Shown: piece after piece, positions 16,503 to 23,885 of the stretch | Position numbering within the stretch: the stretch's first letter is position 1 | Layout: each line of letters starts with the position of its first letter | NCBI RefSeq assembly: GCF_003457605.1 | Contig: NZ_QRAN01000003.1 | Location: 62,001-126,000 of the forward strand | Reading direction: 5' to 3' | Length of the DNA: 64,000 nucleotides | Source of the DNA: Seongchinamella sediminis | GTDB lineage: Bacteria; Pseudomonadota; Gammaproteobacteria; Pseudomonadales; Halieaceae | The notes under the pieces: model-generated | Seen by the model: the letters and a program-made list of their open reading frames with translations, nothing else | Told to the model about the DNA's origin: nothing | Databases searched by the model: none | Translations under genes and position numbers: made by a program

Positions 16503-17030
16503 CTACAGCTGGGAAAACTCCTTGTTGAGGTTGTAGCGGCGCGAGGTGACGTAAGACTCCATGTCCTCCACCCGGCGCAGGGCCGCGTCGAGACGCTCCT
16601 GCGCCCGTTCCAGGCGCACACTGCCGGACTCGCTGTAGCGAAACACCTTGCGCGGCCGGTAATCGTGGTAGCGCTCGTCGTATTCCATCTCCACCTCGAC
16701 ATCGTCAAATTCCGGCTCATCGTAGTAGCCGCCATCGCTGCTGCGCCGCGTCGGCCGCGGCGCCAGCAGGATCCAGGCGCCGAGGTAAACCCACAGTGCC
16801 AGGGTGCCGGTAAACAGGAAACCGCCGATCCAGATCAGGCGCATCACCCAGTGGGCAATGTCCCAGTGATCGGCCAGACCGGCACAGACACCGGCAATCT
16901 TGCCCTCGCGGGTATTGCGGTACAGGCCCATGCCCCAGCCGCCGCGCTTGTTGTTGCGAAAGCGCCGGCTTTCACGGCGGTAGGTAGCGCGGTAATCCTG
17001 ATGCTCCTTGTGGCGTCTTCTACTCATCAT
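16503..17030 (-). CDS. pspC: Phage shock protein C
   Basis: A 175-residue inner-membrane protein. After a very basic N-terminal 30 residues comes the PspC domain (LYRNTREGKIAGVCAGLADHWDI) and one transmembrane segment (about 65-90). An acidic linker follows (YYDEPEFDDVEVEMEYDE), then a C-terminal helix with coiled-coil character (about 130-165). PspC together with PspB senses envelope stress and recruits PspA away from PspF. It directly follows pspB with no gap, so translation is coupled. The N-terminal extension is longer than in enteric PspC. Confidence 0.92.
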   Translation of the reverse strand: MMSRRRHKEHQDYRATYRRESRRFRNNKRGGWGMGLYRNTREGKIAGVCAGLADHWDIAHWVMRLIWIGGFLFTGTLALWVYLGAWILLAPRPTRRSSDGGYYDEPEFDDVEVEMEYDERYHDYRPRKVFRYSESGSVRLERAQERLDAALRRVEDMESYVTSRRYNLNKEFSQL

Positions 17031-17288
17031 TTACTCCTCGTTCCTGCGGCTGCGGCCGGACTGGGCACGCCAGTCAGAGTGGTCTGCATCCAGCAGCGAC
17101 TCCAGTGCCTCAATACGGTCGGTCAGCTTGTCCACGGTCTCCAGCATCTGCTCTACCGTCTCCCGGTCTTCCTGTGACAGGCTGCGGGAGGAGCGATGCA
17201 GGCTGCGGTAGTGCATCGTGATCCACATGGGCGCCACAATCACCATGAACAGAATGGTGGGGACGAACATGAATTTCCAGAATTCCAT
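17031..17288 (-). CDS. pspB: Phage shock protein B
   Basis: An 85-residue protein: one N-terminal transmembrane helix (FVPTILFMVIVAPMWITMHY), then a cytoplasmic leucine-zipper-like helix with regular hydrophobic spacing (VEQMLETVDKLTDRIEALESLL). This matches PspB in length and layout. It forms the membrane sensor with PspC, which starts immediately downstream. The gap to pspA is 70 bp, with an AAGGAAAGAG ribosome site just before the ATG. Confidence 0.92.
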   Translation of the reverse strand: MEFWKFMFVPTILFMVIVAPMWITMHYRSLHRSSRSLSQEDRETVEQMLETVDKLTDRIEALESLLDADHSDWRAQSGRSRRNEE

Positions 17289-17358
17289 TAACTCTTTCCT
17301 TGGGCGGCCGGGTCAGTCGCAACCATGCTGCCATTGATCAATCCAATTACCAAACCGT

Positions 17359-18039
17359 TCAGGACGGGTCGGGCTTGCCCTGCATTTCAGACTTGAGCCG
17401 CTCCAGGTCGTCGCTGATGCGCTCATTCTCTGCCAGCGCATCGATTTCCGCTGCCAGGTCCGGAGGCACGTCACGACCAACGTCCATGGATTCCAGCTGG
17501 CTTTCCAGCGTATCCATACGCCGCTCGAACTGATCGAAGCGCTGGAAGGCACCATCCAGAGCCTCGCGATGCATTTGCCGCTTGACCTTGATCCGCGATT
17601 CCACGGTTTTGCTGCGCATCATCAGCGCCTTCTGCTTGGCCTTGGCATCGGACAGTTTCTGCTGCAGCTTGGCCACTTCCTCGTTGAGCTGGCCGATGTG
17701 ATCGTCGGTGGCCTTGAGCTCGGCGGCTACCAGCGCCACCTCGTCCTCGATGGCGTGCTTCTCCTGCAGCGCCGCCCGGGCCAGGTCCTCGCGGCCCTTG
17801 CTGATGGCGAGCTTCGCCTTCTGCTCCCAGCTGTCGGCTTCCGCCTGCACCTGCTCGAGGCGCCTGGCCGCGGCCTTGCGATCCGCCAGCACCCGGGCGG
17901 ACGATGAACGCACCTCCACCAGGGTGTCCTCCATCTCCTGAACAATCAGGCGGATCATCTTTTCCGGGTCTTCGGCCTGGTCCAACAGGGAGTTGATGTT
18001 GGAGTTGATGATATCTGTCATGCGGGAAAATATACCCAT
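17359..18039 (-). CDS. pspA: Phage shock protein A
   Basis: A 226-residue ESCRT-III-like membrane-binding protein starting MGIFSRMTDIINSNINSLLD, whose amphipathic first helix binds stressed membranes. The remainder is almost entirely coiled coil (about 25-190). PspA inhibits the activator PspF in unstressed cells and stabilises damaged inner membranes during stress. The start follows AGGAG. It is the second gene of the psp operon here, 18 bp after a small membrane-protein gene, and is under the sigma-54 site at 18293-18308. Confidence 0.95.
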   Translation of the reverse strand: MGIFSRMTDIINSNINSLLDQAEDPEKMIRLIVQEMEDTLVEVRSSSARVLADRKAAARRLEQVQAEADSWEQKAKLAISKGREDLARAALQEKHAIEDEVALVAAELKATDDHIGQLNEEVAKLQQKLSDAKAKQKALMMRSKTVESRIKVKRQMHREALDGAFQRFDQFERRMDTLESQLESMDVGRDVPPDLAAEIDALAENERISDDLERLKSEMQGKPDPS

Positions 18040-18057
18040 TACCGTTCTCCTGTCTGC

Positions 18058-18237
18058 TTACCAGCCCCGGGTTCGGGGCTTTTTATCGGGATTGGCCAAC
18101 CAGAAAATAAACTCGGTCACTGCCACCACCTGGAGAAAACTCCACAGACCGGCAGCGGTGCCCACCACCGCCGCAGTCAGCGCGCAGAGCGCTGCCAGCG
18201 CGGTGTAAATCAGGCTTCGTGTCCCCAGTTTGTTCAT
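18058..18237 (-). CDS. 59-residue membrane protein heading the psp operon
   Basis: Starts at ATG 18237 after AGGGAAG and ends at TAA 18058, 18 bp before pspA. The translation begins MNKLGTRSLIYTALAALCAL and ends KKPRTRGW: a short basic N-terminus, two hydrophobic helices (about 8-28 and 31-48) and a basic C-terminal tail of nine residues. By the positive-inside rule both ends would be cytoplasmic. Its position as first gene behind the sigma-54 promoter means it would be induced with pspABC. It does not resemble PspD or PspG as I know them. Function unknown; a Psp accessory role is inference. Confidence 0.6.
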   Translation of the reverse strand: MNKLGTRSLIYTALAALCALTAAVVGTAAGLWSFLQVVAVTEFIFWLANPDKKPRTRGW

Positions 18238-18292
18238 GGTTCTGCTTCCCTACCTTGCGAAAAAACTGTTTTGCGTCCTACACGCCGGTCAA

Positions 18293-18308
18293 TACAGAAT
18301 CTGTGCCA
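18293..18308 (-). promoter_or_regulatory. Sigma-54 promoter of the psp operon
   Basis: On the minus strand TGGCACA-GATT-CTGTA matches the -24/-12 consensus TGGCACR-N4-YYGCW at every defined position except one (GT instead of GC in the -12 element). The expected start is near 18281, about 44 nt before the first gene. The roughly 130 bp between this site and pspF would hold the PspF enhancer sites. This explains why pspF is divergent and adjacent. Confidence 0.85.
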
Positions 18309-18440
18309 ACAACTCCAAGCTATTGTTTCCAATGATGTTATCGCAGGAGCCAGGGGCAAAAACCCGCTGCCGCCAGAATTTTGAGGCACATTTGACGCGA
18401 TATGGGTAACAATCACCGGTTTTTAAGGTATATTTAACCT

Positions 18441-19457
18441 ATGAAACGGCCCAGCGAAAGCATTATCGGTAACTCCGCCGCCCTGGCCCTGGCCCTGGAC
18501 CGGATTTCCCAGCTGGCGCCGATAAACCGGCCGGTACTGGTGCTGGGGGAACGGGGCACGGGCAAGGAACTGGCCGCCGACCGCCTTCACTACCTCTCCG
18601 GGCGCTGGGACGCGCCGCTGCTGAAAACCAACTGCGCGGCCCTCGCGGAAACCCTGCTCGAATCGGAGCTGTTCGGTCATGAACAGGGGGCGTTTACCGG
18701 GGCCACCCGCGGCCACCGCGGCCGTTTCGAGCGGGCCGATGGCGGCACCCTGTTCCTGGACGAACTGGCAACGATGTCGCTGCGCCTGCAGGAGAAACTG
18801 CTGCGCCTGATCGAATACGGGGAGTTTGAGCGCCTCGGTGGCCAGCAGACCCTGCAGGTGGATGTGCGGGTAGTGGCGGCGACCAACGCCGACCTCCCCG
18901 CACTCGCCCGCGAGGGCAAATTCCGCGCCGACCTGCTGGACCGGCTGAGCTTTGACGTGGTCCACCTCCCCGCCCTGCGCCACCGCCAGGAGGACATACC
19001 CGAGCTGGCCCAGCACTTTGCCGTCCAGATGAGCGCCGAACTGGGCTGGGAGCTATTCCAGGGCTTTACCGATGAGGCCATGGCAGCCCTGTGCCAGCAC
19101 CCCTGGCCGGGCAATATCCGGGAACTGAAAAACTCCGTGGAACGCTCCCTGTATCGCTGGGCGGACAGTGAATCCCCGGTGGGAGACGTGGTGCTGGATC
19201 CCTTCGCCAGCCCCTACATCACGGCGCCCGAGGCGACGCCTGCCGGGGCCCCGGCCAGCACGGAAGCGGCAGCGGAAATCACTGACTTCACAGCCCACAT
19301 GGACTGCCTGGAAAAGCGGCTGCTGCAGGAGTCGCTGGCTCGCCACGGCCATCACCAGCGGCACACCGCCGAGGCCCTGGGACTGAGCTATGACCAGATG
19401 CGCGGCCTGGTGCGTAAACACGGCCTGTCGCGACGGCAGCGCCGCGGCGGAGACTGA
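18441..19457 (+). CDS. pspF: Psp operon transcriptional activator
   Basis: A 338-residue bacterial enhancer-binding protein without an N-terminal receiver domain. The AAA+ domain begins at residue 6 with IIGNSAALALAL. Walker A GERGTGKE is at 36-43, the sigma-54 contact loop GAFTGA at 83-88, and Walker B in GGTLFLDELA. The arginine finger region is near FRADLLDRL. A poorly conserved linker (about 255-285) leads to a C-terminal Fis-type helix-turn-helix (HTAEALGLSYDQMRGLVRKH). It activates the divergent psp promoter and is inhibited by PspA. A TATATT six bases before the ATG suggests a very short or absent leader. Confidence 0.93.
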   Translation: MKRPSESIIGNSAALALALDRISQLAPINRPVLVLGERGTGKELAADRLHYLSGRWDAPLLKTNCAALAETLLESELFGHEQGAFTGATRGHRGRFERADGGTLFLDELATMSLRLQEKLLRLIEYGEFERLGGQQTLQVDVRVVAATNADLPALAREGKFRADLLDRLSFDVVHLPALRHRQEDIPELAQHFAVQMSAELGWELFQGFTDEAMAALCQHPWPGNIRELKNSVERSLYRWADSESPVGDVVLDPFASPYITAPEATPAGAPASTEAAAEITDFTAHMDCLEKRLLQESLARHGHHQRHTAEALGLSYDQMRGLVRKHGLSRRQRRGGD

Positions 19458-19465
19458 TGTTCGCT

Positions 19466-19638
19466 CTAGCTGTAAAGTGACTCCGCCCGCGCCTTCAGCT
19501 TGCGGGCGCAAAGATTGAAGCCCTGGCGCACCCGTTCCACTGCGGATAACTGGCAAAATCGACGATCACCTGCCACACCAGTTCTGCCGGCGCATCGATT
19601 TCCACCGTATCGGAACTGATCCTGATGGTTTCGCTCAT
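19466..19638 (-). pseudogene. SRPBCC-family protein, internal deletion with frameshift
   Basis: From ATG 19638 (after AGGAGG, an excellent ribosome site) the reading frame gives ETIRISSDTVEIDAPAELVW and continues to SYPQWN, the typical start of a START/SRPBCC ligand-binding domain. It then turns into unrelated residues and stops at 19495 after 47 residues. In another frame the same DNA encodes VERVRQGFNLCARKLKARAE-SLYS and a stop at 19466, which reads as the normal C-terminal helix of such a protein. About 100 central residues are missing. The heptamer GTGGAAC fits both the QWN and VE codons at the join, consistent with deletion between short repeats. It is 9 bp after the sulfotransferase remnant, in the DUF1214 operon. 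Confidence 0.6.
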
Positions 19639-19647
19639 GCTTGCCTC

Positions 19648-20372
19648 CTAGGTGCTGATCGGCCAGCGTTTATCGCCGGTGTAGAACGCGAACCGCCGGT
19701 CGATCAGTTCGCGGGTGAGGCCGTACTCCTCGAGCCGGTACTCGTGGCGGCCGTGCTTGCCCTTGGGATTGGCGTCGATATGAGCCCTGAACGCCGCCCG
19801 GGCATCGTCGTCCAGCGGCATGCTGAACTGCCGGTACACCCGCTCCACGACCGCCATGGGATCATCCACCAGTTGCTGTTGTGAGCAATCCACGAACAGC
19901 GCCGGGTCCAGCCGCTCCCGGGCCGCCAGCCCGCGTTCCAGACTCAGGGCATCCCATTCCATCAGCGCCCTGCCGATCTCGCCGGCATCGAGGTGGCTGC
20001 AGTCACCGGCGTACATGCCCATGACCACCTTGTTCATACTGTTGATGGAGGGCACCACCGCTTGCGGGTCCCGGTGGCACCAGACGAAACGGGCGTCGGG
20101 GAACACGGCCAATATCGCGTCGATAGCCAGCATGTGGGCCGGGGCCTTGAGCATCCATTGCTTACCGGGCATGCGCCAGTTGAGCAGTTGCATGATCTTT
20201 TTCTGGTAGCGGTAAAGCGGCCCTCCAGGTCCCGCAGGTGCCGGTCATAGGTTGCCAGCAGCATGTCCAGCCCCTGGCGATAGGGCAGCTCACCGAAATC
20301 GCTGAACCCGGTCTGTTCGATCGCCTCCCTGATCAGTTCCTCGGCGATAAACGTGACCTGCCCCTCGCTCAT
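19648..20372 (-). pseudogene. PAPS-type sulfotransferase, internal deletion with frameshift
   Basis: The gene starts at 20372, overlapping the DUF1214 stop by 4 bp. The first frame gives a normal family N-terminus (IREAIEQTGFSDFGELPYRQ) and proceeds to LRDLEGR at about residue 52. The other frame then gives PLYRYQKKIMQLLNW, KQWMLKAPAHML and RFVWCHRDPQAVVPS, ending at 19648: the C-terminal two-thirds of a sulfotransferase_3-type protein. The join lies near 20212-20225 at GGCCGCTTTACC, which can be read in both frames. The missing part includes the 5'-phosphosulfate-binding loop, so a full enzyme cannot be made. Confidence 0.75.
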
Positions 20373-21469
20373 TTCAGGTCCGCCAGCTTCATAACCCGGG
20401 TCTTCAGCAGCGGGTGCCGCTCAGCGCCGATCCAGCGCCAGCACATGGTGCCCATATTATGGCCCGCGGTTTCGATCCAGTTGGGCACACCGGGATCGGT
20501 GTGGGACACCACCACCCGGACGCTGCCGTCCGCTTCGTAGTGCGCGCTGTGCTTGTTGACGTGAATCTGGTGATGGCGATAGTCCAGCGATTCCATCCAC
20601 CAGTTGTCGAGCTGGAAGTTCCAGGTCTGGCACTCGGGTATCTCCGGCGCCTCGATCACCAGCACCTCGTCGTCCGCCAGTTGCCAGGCACTGTGAAAGT
20701 AAAAAATATTGGGGTCACCACCGATCGACTGGCAGTAGTCCTGGTCCGCCGGGGGCAGTTCATTCAGCGTCGGCAAAAAGCTCTCGGACCAGTTCTCGAA
20801 CAGGGTGGCGGAGCCCAGCAAGAACATGGCGGCGCCCTGCAGCCCGCGCTGCAGGTTTTCCGGGGTCAGCGGTTGCGGTCGGTCGTCGCTGGCGCCGACA
20901 CGCTCGATCCTGAGCTCGGCGGCTTTTTCGTTAACCCGATCCTGGAAGGTCTGGCGCACGGTGATGGAATTGCTCTCCTCCCCTATGGGCAGCCAGTTAC
21001 CGGGCTGTTTGTTGCGGCTGATGATGATGTCGATCTCACCGTTGGGGCCCAGGGTCATCTCCCGGTGGTCTATATGCCCGGTGACTTCCATGGTGCCGCC
21101 GGAGGCGTACTTGTTGATTACCGTGCTGATGCCCAGGTAGTCGACGGTGCCGCGGGTGCCGTAAATCCGATAGTCGTGGGCCGGGTTGATGCTGGCGCTT
21201 TCGTAGCGGTTGTCCGGGTTGTCGGCACCGAGCTTGATGGTCTCGTGGGCACCGCAGCGCAACTGCGGAAACAGCGGGTCGCGGAACTCCAGGAAACTTT
21301 CCAGGCCGCCGCGCAACAGGCGTGACAGGTAACGGTAGCCCTCCGCCTGGTTGAAGGCGTCGCCCGGGGCTTGCTCGCTGCGAATGATTTTGCCAGCCTC
21401 CTTGAGGGCATCACAGAATTCATCCCAGACCCGGCCATCGAGTACTTTTTGTTCAGCTTCGGTTGTCAT
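20369..21469 (-). CDS. DUF1214 domain protein
   Basis: A 366-residue protein; ATG at 21469 follows GGGAGA. The C-terminal part contains the DUF1214 signature region (FYFHSAWQLADDEVLVIEAP, TWNFQLDNWWMESLDYR, VSHTDPGVPNWIETAGHNMGTMCWRW). There is no signal peptide, so it is probably cytoplasmic. In marine gammaproteobacteria and mycobacteria such genes often accompany sulfotransferases and lipid or steroid-type catabolism genes, and a sulfotransferase (broken here) and SRPBCC gene (broken here) follow in the same operon. The length looks complete. Substrate unknown. Confidence 0.8.
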   Translation of the reverse strand: MTTEAEQKVLDGRVWDEFCDALKEAGKIIRSEQAPGDAFNQAEGYRYLSRLLRGGLESFLEFRDPLFPQLRCGAHETIKLGADNPDNRYESASINPAHDYRIYGTRGTVDYLGISTVINKYASGGTMEVTGHIDHREMTLGPNGEIDIIISRNKQPGNWLPIGEESNSITVRQTFQDRVNEKAAELRIERVGASDDRPQPLTPENLQRGLQGAAMFLLGSATLFENWSESFLPTLNELPPADQDYCQSIGGDPNIFYFHSAWQLADDEVLVIEAPEIPECQTWNFQLDNWWMESLDYRHHQIHVNKHSAHYEADGSVRVVVSHTDPGVPNWIETAGHNMGTMCWRWIGAERHPLLKTRVMKLADLK

Positions 21470-21542
21470 TATTGTCTCCCGCTCTGCTGTCAATGCTATC
21501 ATCCAGCACTTGTTATAGCGGCTCCCGCGGCACAATTCAGCT

Positions 21543-21576
21543 AAAAACCCGCCCGGGGGACGGCCGGCCGCCGGGC
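21543..21576 (-). terminator. Terminator-like hairpin upstream of DUF1214
   Basis: On the minus strand: GCCCGG, a 14-base GC-rich loop, CCGGGC, then GGGTTTTTAG. No gene on this strand ends here. It may close a short unannotated transcript started in 21640-21700, or be fortuitous. Confidence 0.35.
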
Positions 21577-21757
21577 ACTCCAGCAGGGTCCGATCTAGTG
21601 AACCGATGGCCCGGCTCTGGTCCCGAAAACTCAGAAATTTCAGAGGGATACCCACAATAATTTCGAGCCTTTAAACCCTTTAAATTTGAACTTTGCACCC
21701 TTATCATCTGTCCTAACGATACCCGCACATCCCGTGCGACGCTTTACGGAGTAAACG

Positions 21758-22432
21758 ATGCAAGACAAGACTTTGTACAATATGAACACCGCCGGCATGG
21801 ACAGTGTCATCAGTACCAACAAGGTGCTGAAAAACACCTACATGCTACTGGGAATGACCCTGGCGTTCAGTGCAGTGTGCGCCGGGATCTCCATGGCTAT
21901 GGGCCTGCCCCATGGCGCGGCCCTTATACTGAGCCTGGTCGGTTTCGGCCTGCTGTTCGTCGTGCACAAGATGGCTGACACCAGCAAGGGCCTGCTGGCC
22001 ATCTTCGCCTTCACCGGTGTGATGGGCGCCTCCATCGGCCCGATGCTCAACTACTACCTGTCCATGCCCGGCGGCCCGGCCCTGGTCATGCAGGCGCTGG
22101 GCGGCACGGCGCTGGTGTTTTTCGGCCTGTCCGCCTACGCGCTGACCACCCGCAAGGATTTTTCCTATATGGGCGGTTTCCTGATGGTGGGCCTGCTGGT
22201 CGCCGTGGTGGCAATGATCGCCAATATCTTCCTGGCGATTCCGGCACTGTCCCTGACCATTTCCGCGGCCGTTGTTATGATCATGTCCGGTCTCATCCTG
22301 TTTGACACCAGTCGCATCATCAACGGCGGCGAGACCAACTACATCCGCGCCACCGTGTCGCTGTACCTGAGCATCTACAACCTGTTCATTCACATGCTGT
22401 CCCTGCTCACTGCCCTGGGCGGTGATGACTGA
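21758..22432 (+). CDS. yccA: Bax inhibitor-1 family membrane protein (YccA)
   Basis: A 224-residue protein with seven hydrophobic helices from about residue 22 to 218 and the family's C-terminal signature (LILFDTSRIINGGETNYIRATVSLYLSIYNLF, in short pieces: FDTSRII and YLSIYNLF). In Escherichia coli YccA is a substrate and modulator of the FtsH protease. BI-1 proteins also behave as pH-dependent calcium leak channels. The ATG follows ACGGAG. A strong terminator follows 22 bp after the stop, so the gene is monocistronic and separated from tusD. Confidence 0.9.
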   Translation: MQDKTLYNMNTAGMDSVISTNKVLKNTYMLLGMTLAFSAVCAGISMAMGLPHGAALILSLVGFGLLFVVHKMADTSKGLLAIFAFTGVMGASIGPMLNYYLSMPGGPALVMQALGGTALVFFGLSAYALTTRKDFSYMGGFLMVGLLVAVVAMIANIFLAIPALSLTISAAVVMIMSGLILFDTSRIINGGETNYIRATVSLYLSIYNLFIHMLSLLTALGGDD

Positions 22433-22454
22433 CCGACAGCGCGACTGCAGCAGA

Positions 22455-22479
22455 CCCCGGCATATCGCCGGGGTTTTTT
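22455..22479 (+). terminator. Rho-independent terminator of yccA
   Basis: CCCCGG, short loop, CCGGGG, then six T on the plus strand, directly after yccA. Strong intrinsic terminator form. Confidence 0.85.
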
Positions 22480-22497
22480 GTTTCTGCCGCGGTTAAC

Positions 22498-22890
22498 ATG
22501 AACTACGCCCTGCTGGTCATGTCCTCCCCCGCCTCCGGTCACGGCGCGCGCACGGCCGCCCGGTTCGCCGCTGGCGCCATCGCCCGTGGCCACACCATCG
22601 AGCGGGTGTTCTTCCTCGATGAGGGGGTCGGCACCGGCTCGGGGGTCGCGGTTTTTCCCCAGGACGAGGACGACCGCCTGGCACCGTGGATCGAACTGGC
22701 TGAACAGCACGAGGTTGAGCTGGTCCTGTGCATCTCCTCGGCCCTGAAGCGCGGCATGCTGGACGCAGCGGAGGCCCGGCGCCACGGCAGGGCCGGCCCC
22801 ACGGCCCACCCCGCCTTCGTCGTATCCGGCCTCGGGCAGCTGATTGATGCGGCAGCGAGCGCTGACCGCCTGCTGACCTTTGGCGGCTGA
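22498..22890 (+). CDS. tusD: Sulfur relay protein TusD
   Basis: A 130-residue DsrE-family protein. The catalytic cysteine is at residue 78 (LVLCISSALKRGMLD), the same position as in Escherichia coli TusD. TusD receives persulfide from TusA and, in the TusBCD heterohexamer, passes it to TusE for 2-thiolation of tRNA wobble uridine by MnmA. It abuts tusC without a gap. The ATG lies 18 bp after the yccA terminator and has no obvious strong ribosome site. Confidence 0.93.
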   Translation: MNYALLVMSSPASGHGARTAARFAAGAIARGHTIERVFFLDEGVGTGSGVAVFPQDEDDRLAPWIELAEQHEVELVLCISSALKRGMLDAAEARRHGRAGPTAHPAFVVSGLGQLIDAAASADRLLTFGG

Positions 22891-23262
22891 ATGAGCACAG
22901 TGGAGAAAAAACGCAGCCTGCTGGTCATGCGCCACTCCCCCTATGGCAGCAGCCTGGCCCGGGCCACGATTGACCTGGCGCTGGCCATGGGAGCCTTCGA
23001 CCAGGACTTCGACCTGCTGTTCATGGGCCCGGGAGTGTTACAGCTGGTGAAGGACCAGCACAGCGAACAGCTAGGCCTGAAGAACGCGGGCAAGATCCTC
23101 AGCTCCCTGCCCCTGTATGACATGGAAGCGGTATACGTTGATGCCACCTCGCTGCAGCGCTACGGTCTGGCGGAGCAGGACCTGGTACTGCCGGTTAACG
23201 TGCTCGATTCAACCCGCTTGCCGCTGTTCCTGAACGACTGCAACCACGTGCTGAGCTGCTGA
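22891..23262 (+). CDS. tusC: Sulfur relay protein TusC
   Basis: A 123-residue DsrF-type subunit of TusBCD (RSLLVMRHSPYGSSLARATIDLA, in short pieces: HSPYGSSLARA). It starts immediately at the tusD stop and lies 1 bp before tusB. Structural partner of TusD rather than the sulfur carrier. Length is typical. Confidence 0.93.
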   Translation: MSTVEKKRSLLVMRHSPYGSSLARATIDLALAMGAFDQDFDLLFMGPGVLQLVKDQHSEQLGLKNAGKILSSLPLYDMEAVYVDATSLQRYGLAEQDLVLPVNVLDSTRLPLFLNDCNHVLSC

Positions 23263-23263
23263 T

Positions 23264-23554
23264 ATGTTGCTCCATACACTCAACTGCGCGGCCGACAGCG
23301 AGGCCTTCCATGACTGCCTGCGAACGGCCGGCCCGGAGGATACCATTGTCCTGCTCGGTGAAGGCGTGTACCGGGCCCTGCCGGGGACAGCCTCGCGCCG
23401 CGACCTGGACGCCAGCCCGGCCCGTGTCGTGGTCCTGGACACCGATGCCGACGCGGCGGGTGTGACCCCGCGCCTGGGAGGACTGGCGCTGGTCGACATG
23501 GATGCGCTGGTGGCACTGAGCGAAACCTACCCCCGGCAGATTGCCTGGTACTGA
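23264..23554 (+). CDS. tusB: Sulfur relay protein TusB
   Basis: A 96-residue DsrH-family protein, starting MLLHTLNCAADSEAF and containing LLGEGVYRAL, typical of TusB. It completes the BCD heterohexamer. It is 1 bp downstream of tusC and 3 bp upstream of tusE, in one operon. Confidence 0.88.
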   Translation: MLLHTLNCAADSEAFHDCLRTAGPEDTIVLLGEGVYRALPGTASRRDLDASPARVVVLDTDADAAGVTPRLGGLALVDMDALVALSETYPRQIAWY

Positions 23555-23557
23555 GCC

Positions 23558-23875
23558 ATGCTGGAACCCGGAGCTTTTGACAAGGAGGGATTTTTACTCA
23601 ACCTGGAGGCCTGGAGCCCCGAGGTCGCACAACAGATCGCCTCCGCGGAAGGCATCGAGTTAAGCCCAGAACACTGGGAAATACTCGAACTCCTGCGCAG
23701 CTACTACCGGGAGTTTGACGCCTCCCCCGCCATGCGCCCGCTGGTAAAATACTGTTCACTGAAACTGGGCGCGGACAAGGGCAGGAGTATTTACCTGCTG
23801 CGCCTGTTCCCCGGCTCACCGGCCAAGATCGGCAGCAAGATCGCCGGCCTGCCGAAACCAGACAACTGCCTGTAA
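23558..23875 (+). CDS. tusE: Sulfur relay protein TusE (DsrC family)
   Basis: A 105-residue DsrC-family protein with the flexible C-terminal arm ending NCL; the penultimate cysteine (104) is the sulfur-accepting residue. A second cysteine in VKYCSLKLG is not the conserved DsrC partner near the C-terminus, so this is TusE-like (tRNA thiolation) rather than sulfite-reductase-linked DsrC. It receives sulfur from TusBCD and delivers it to MnmA. trpD2 follows 10 bp downstream. Confidence 0.92.
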   Translation: MLEPGAFDKEGFLLNLEAWSPEVAQQIASAEGIELSPEHWEILELLRSYYREFDASPAMRPLVKYCSLKLGADKGRSIYLLRLFPGSPAKIGSKIAGLPKPDNCL

Positions 23876-23885
23876 GCGAGACTCC

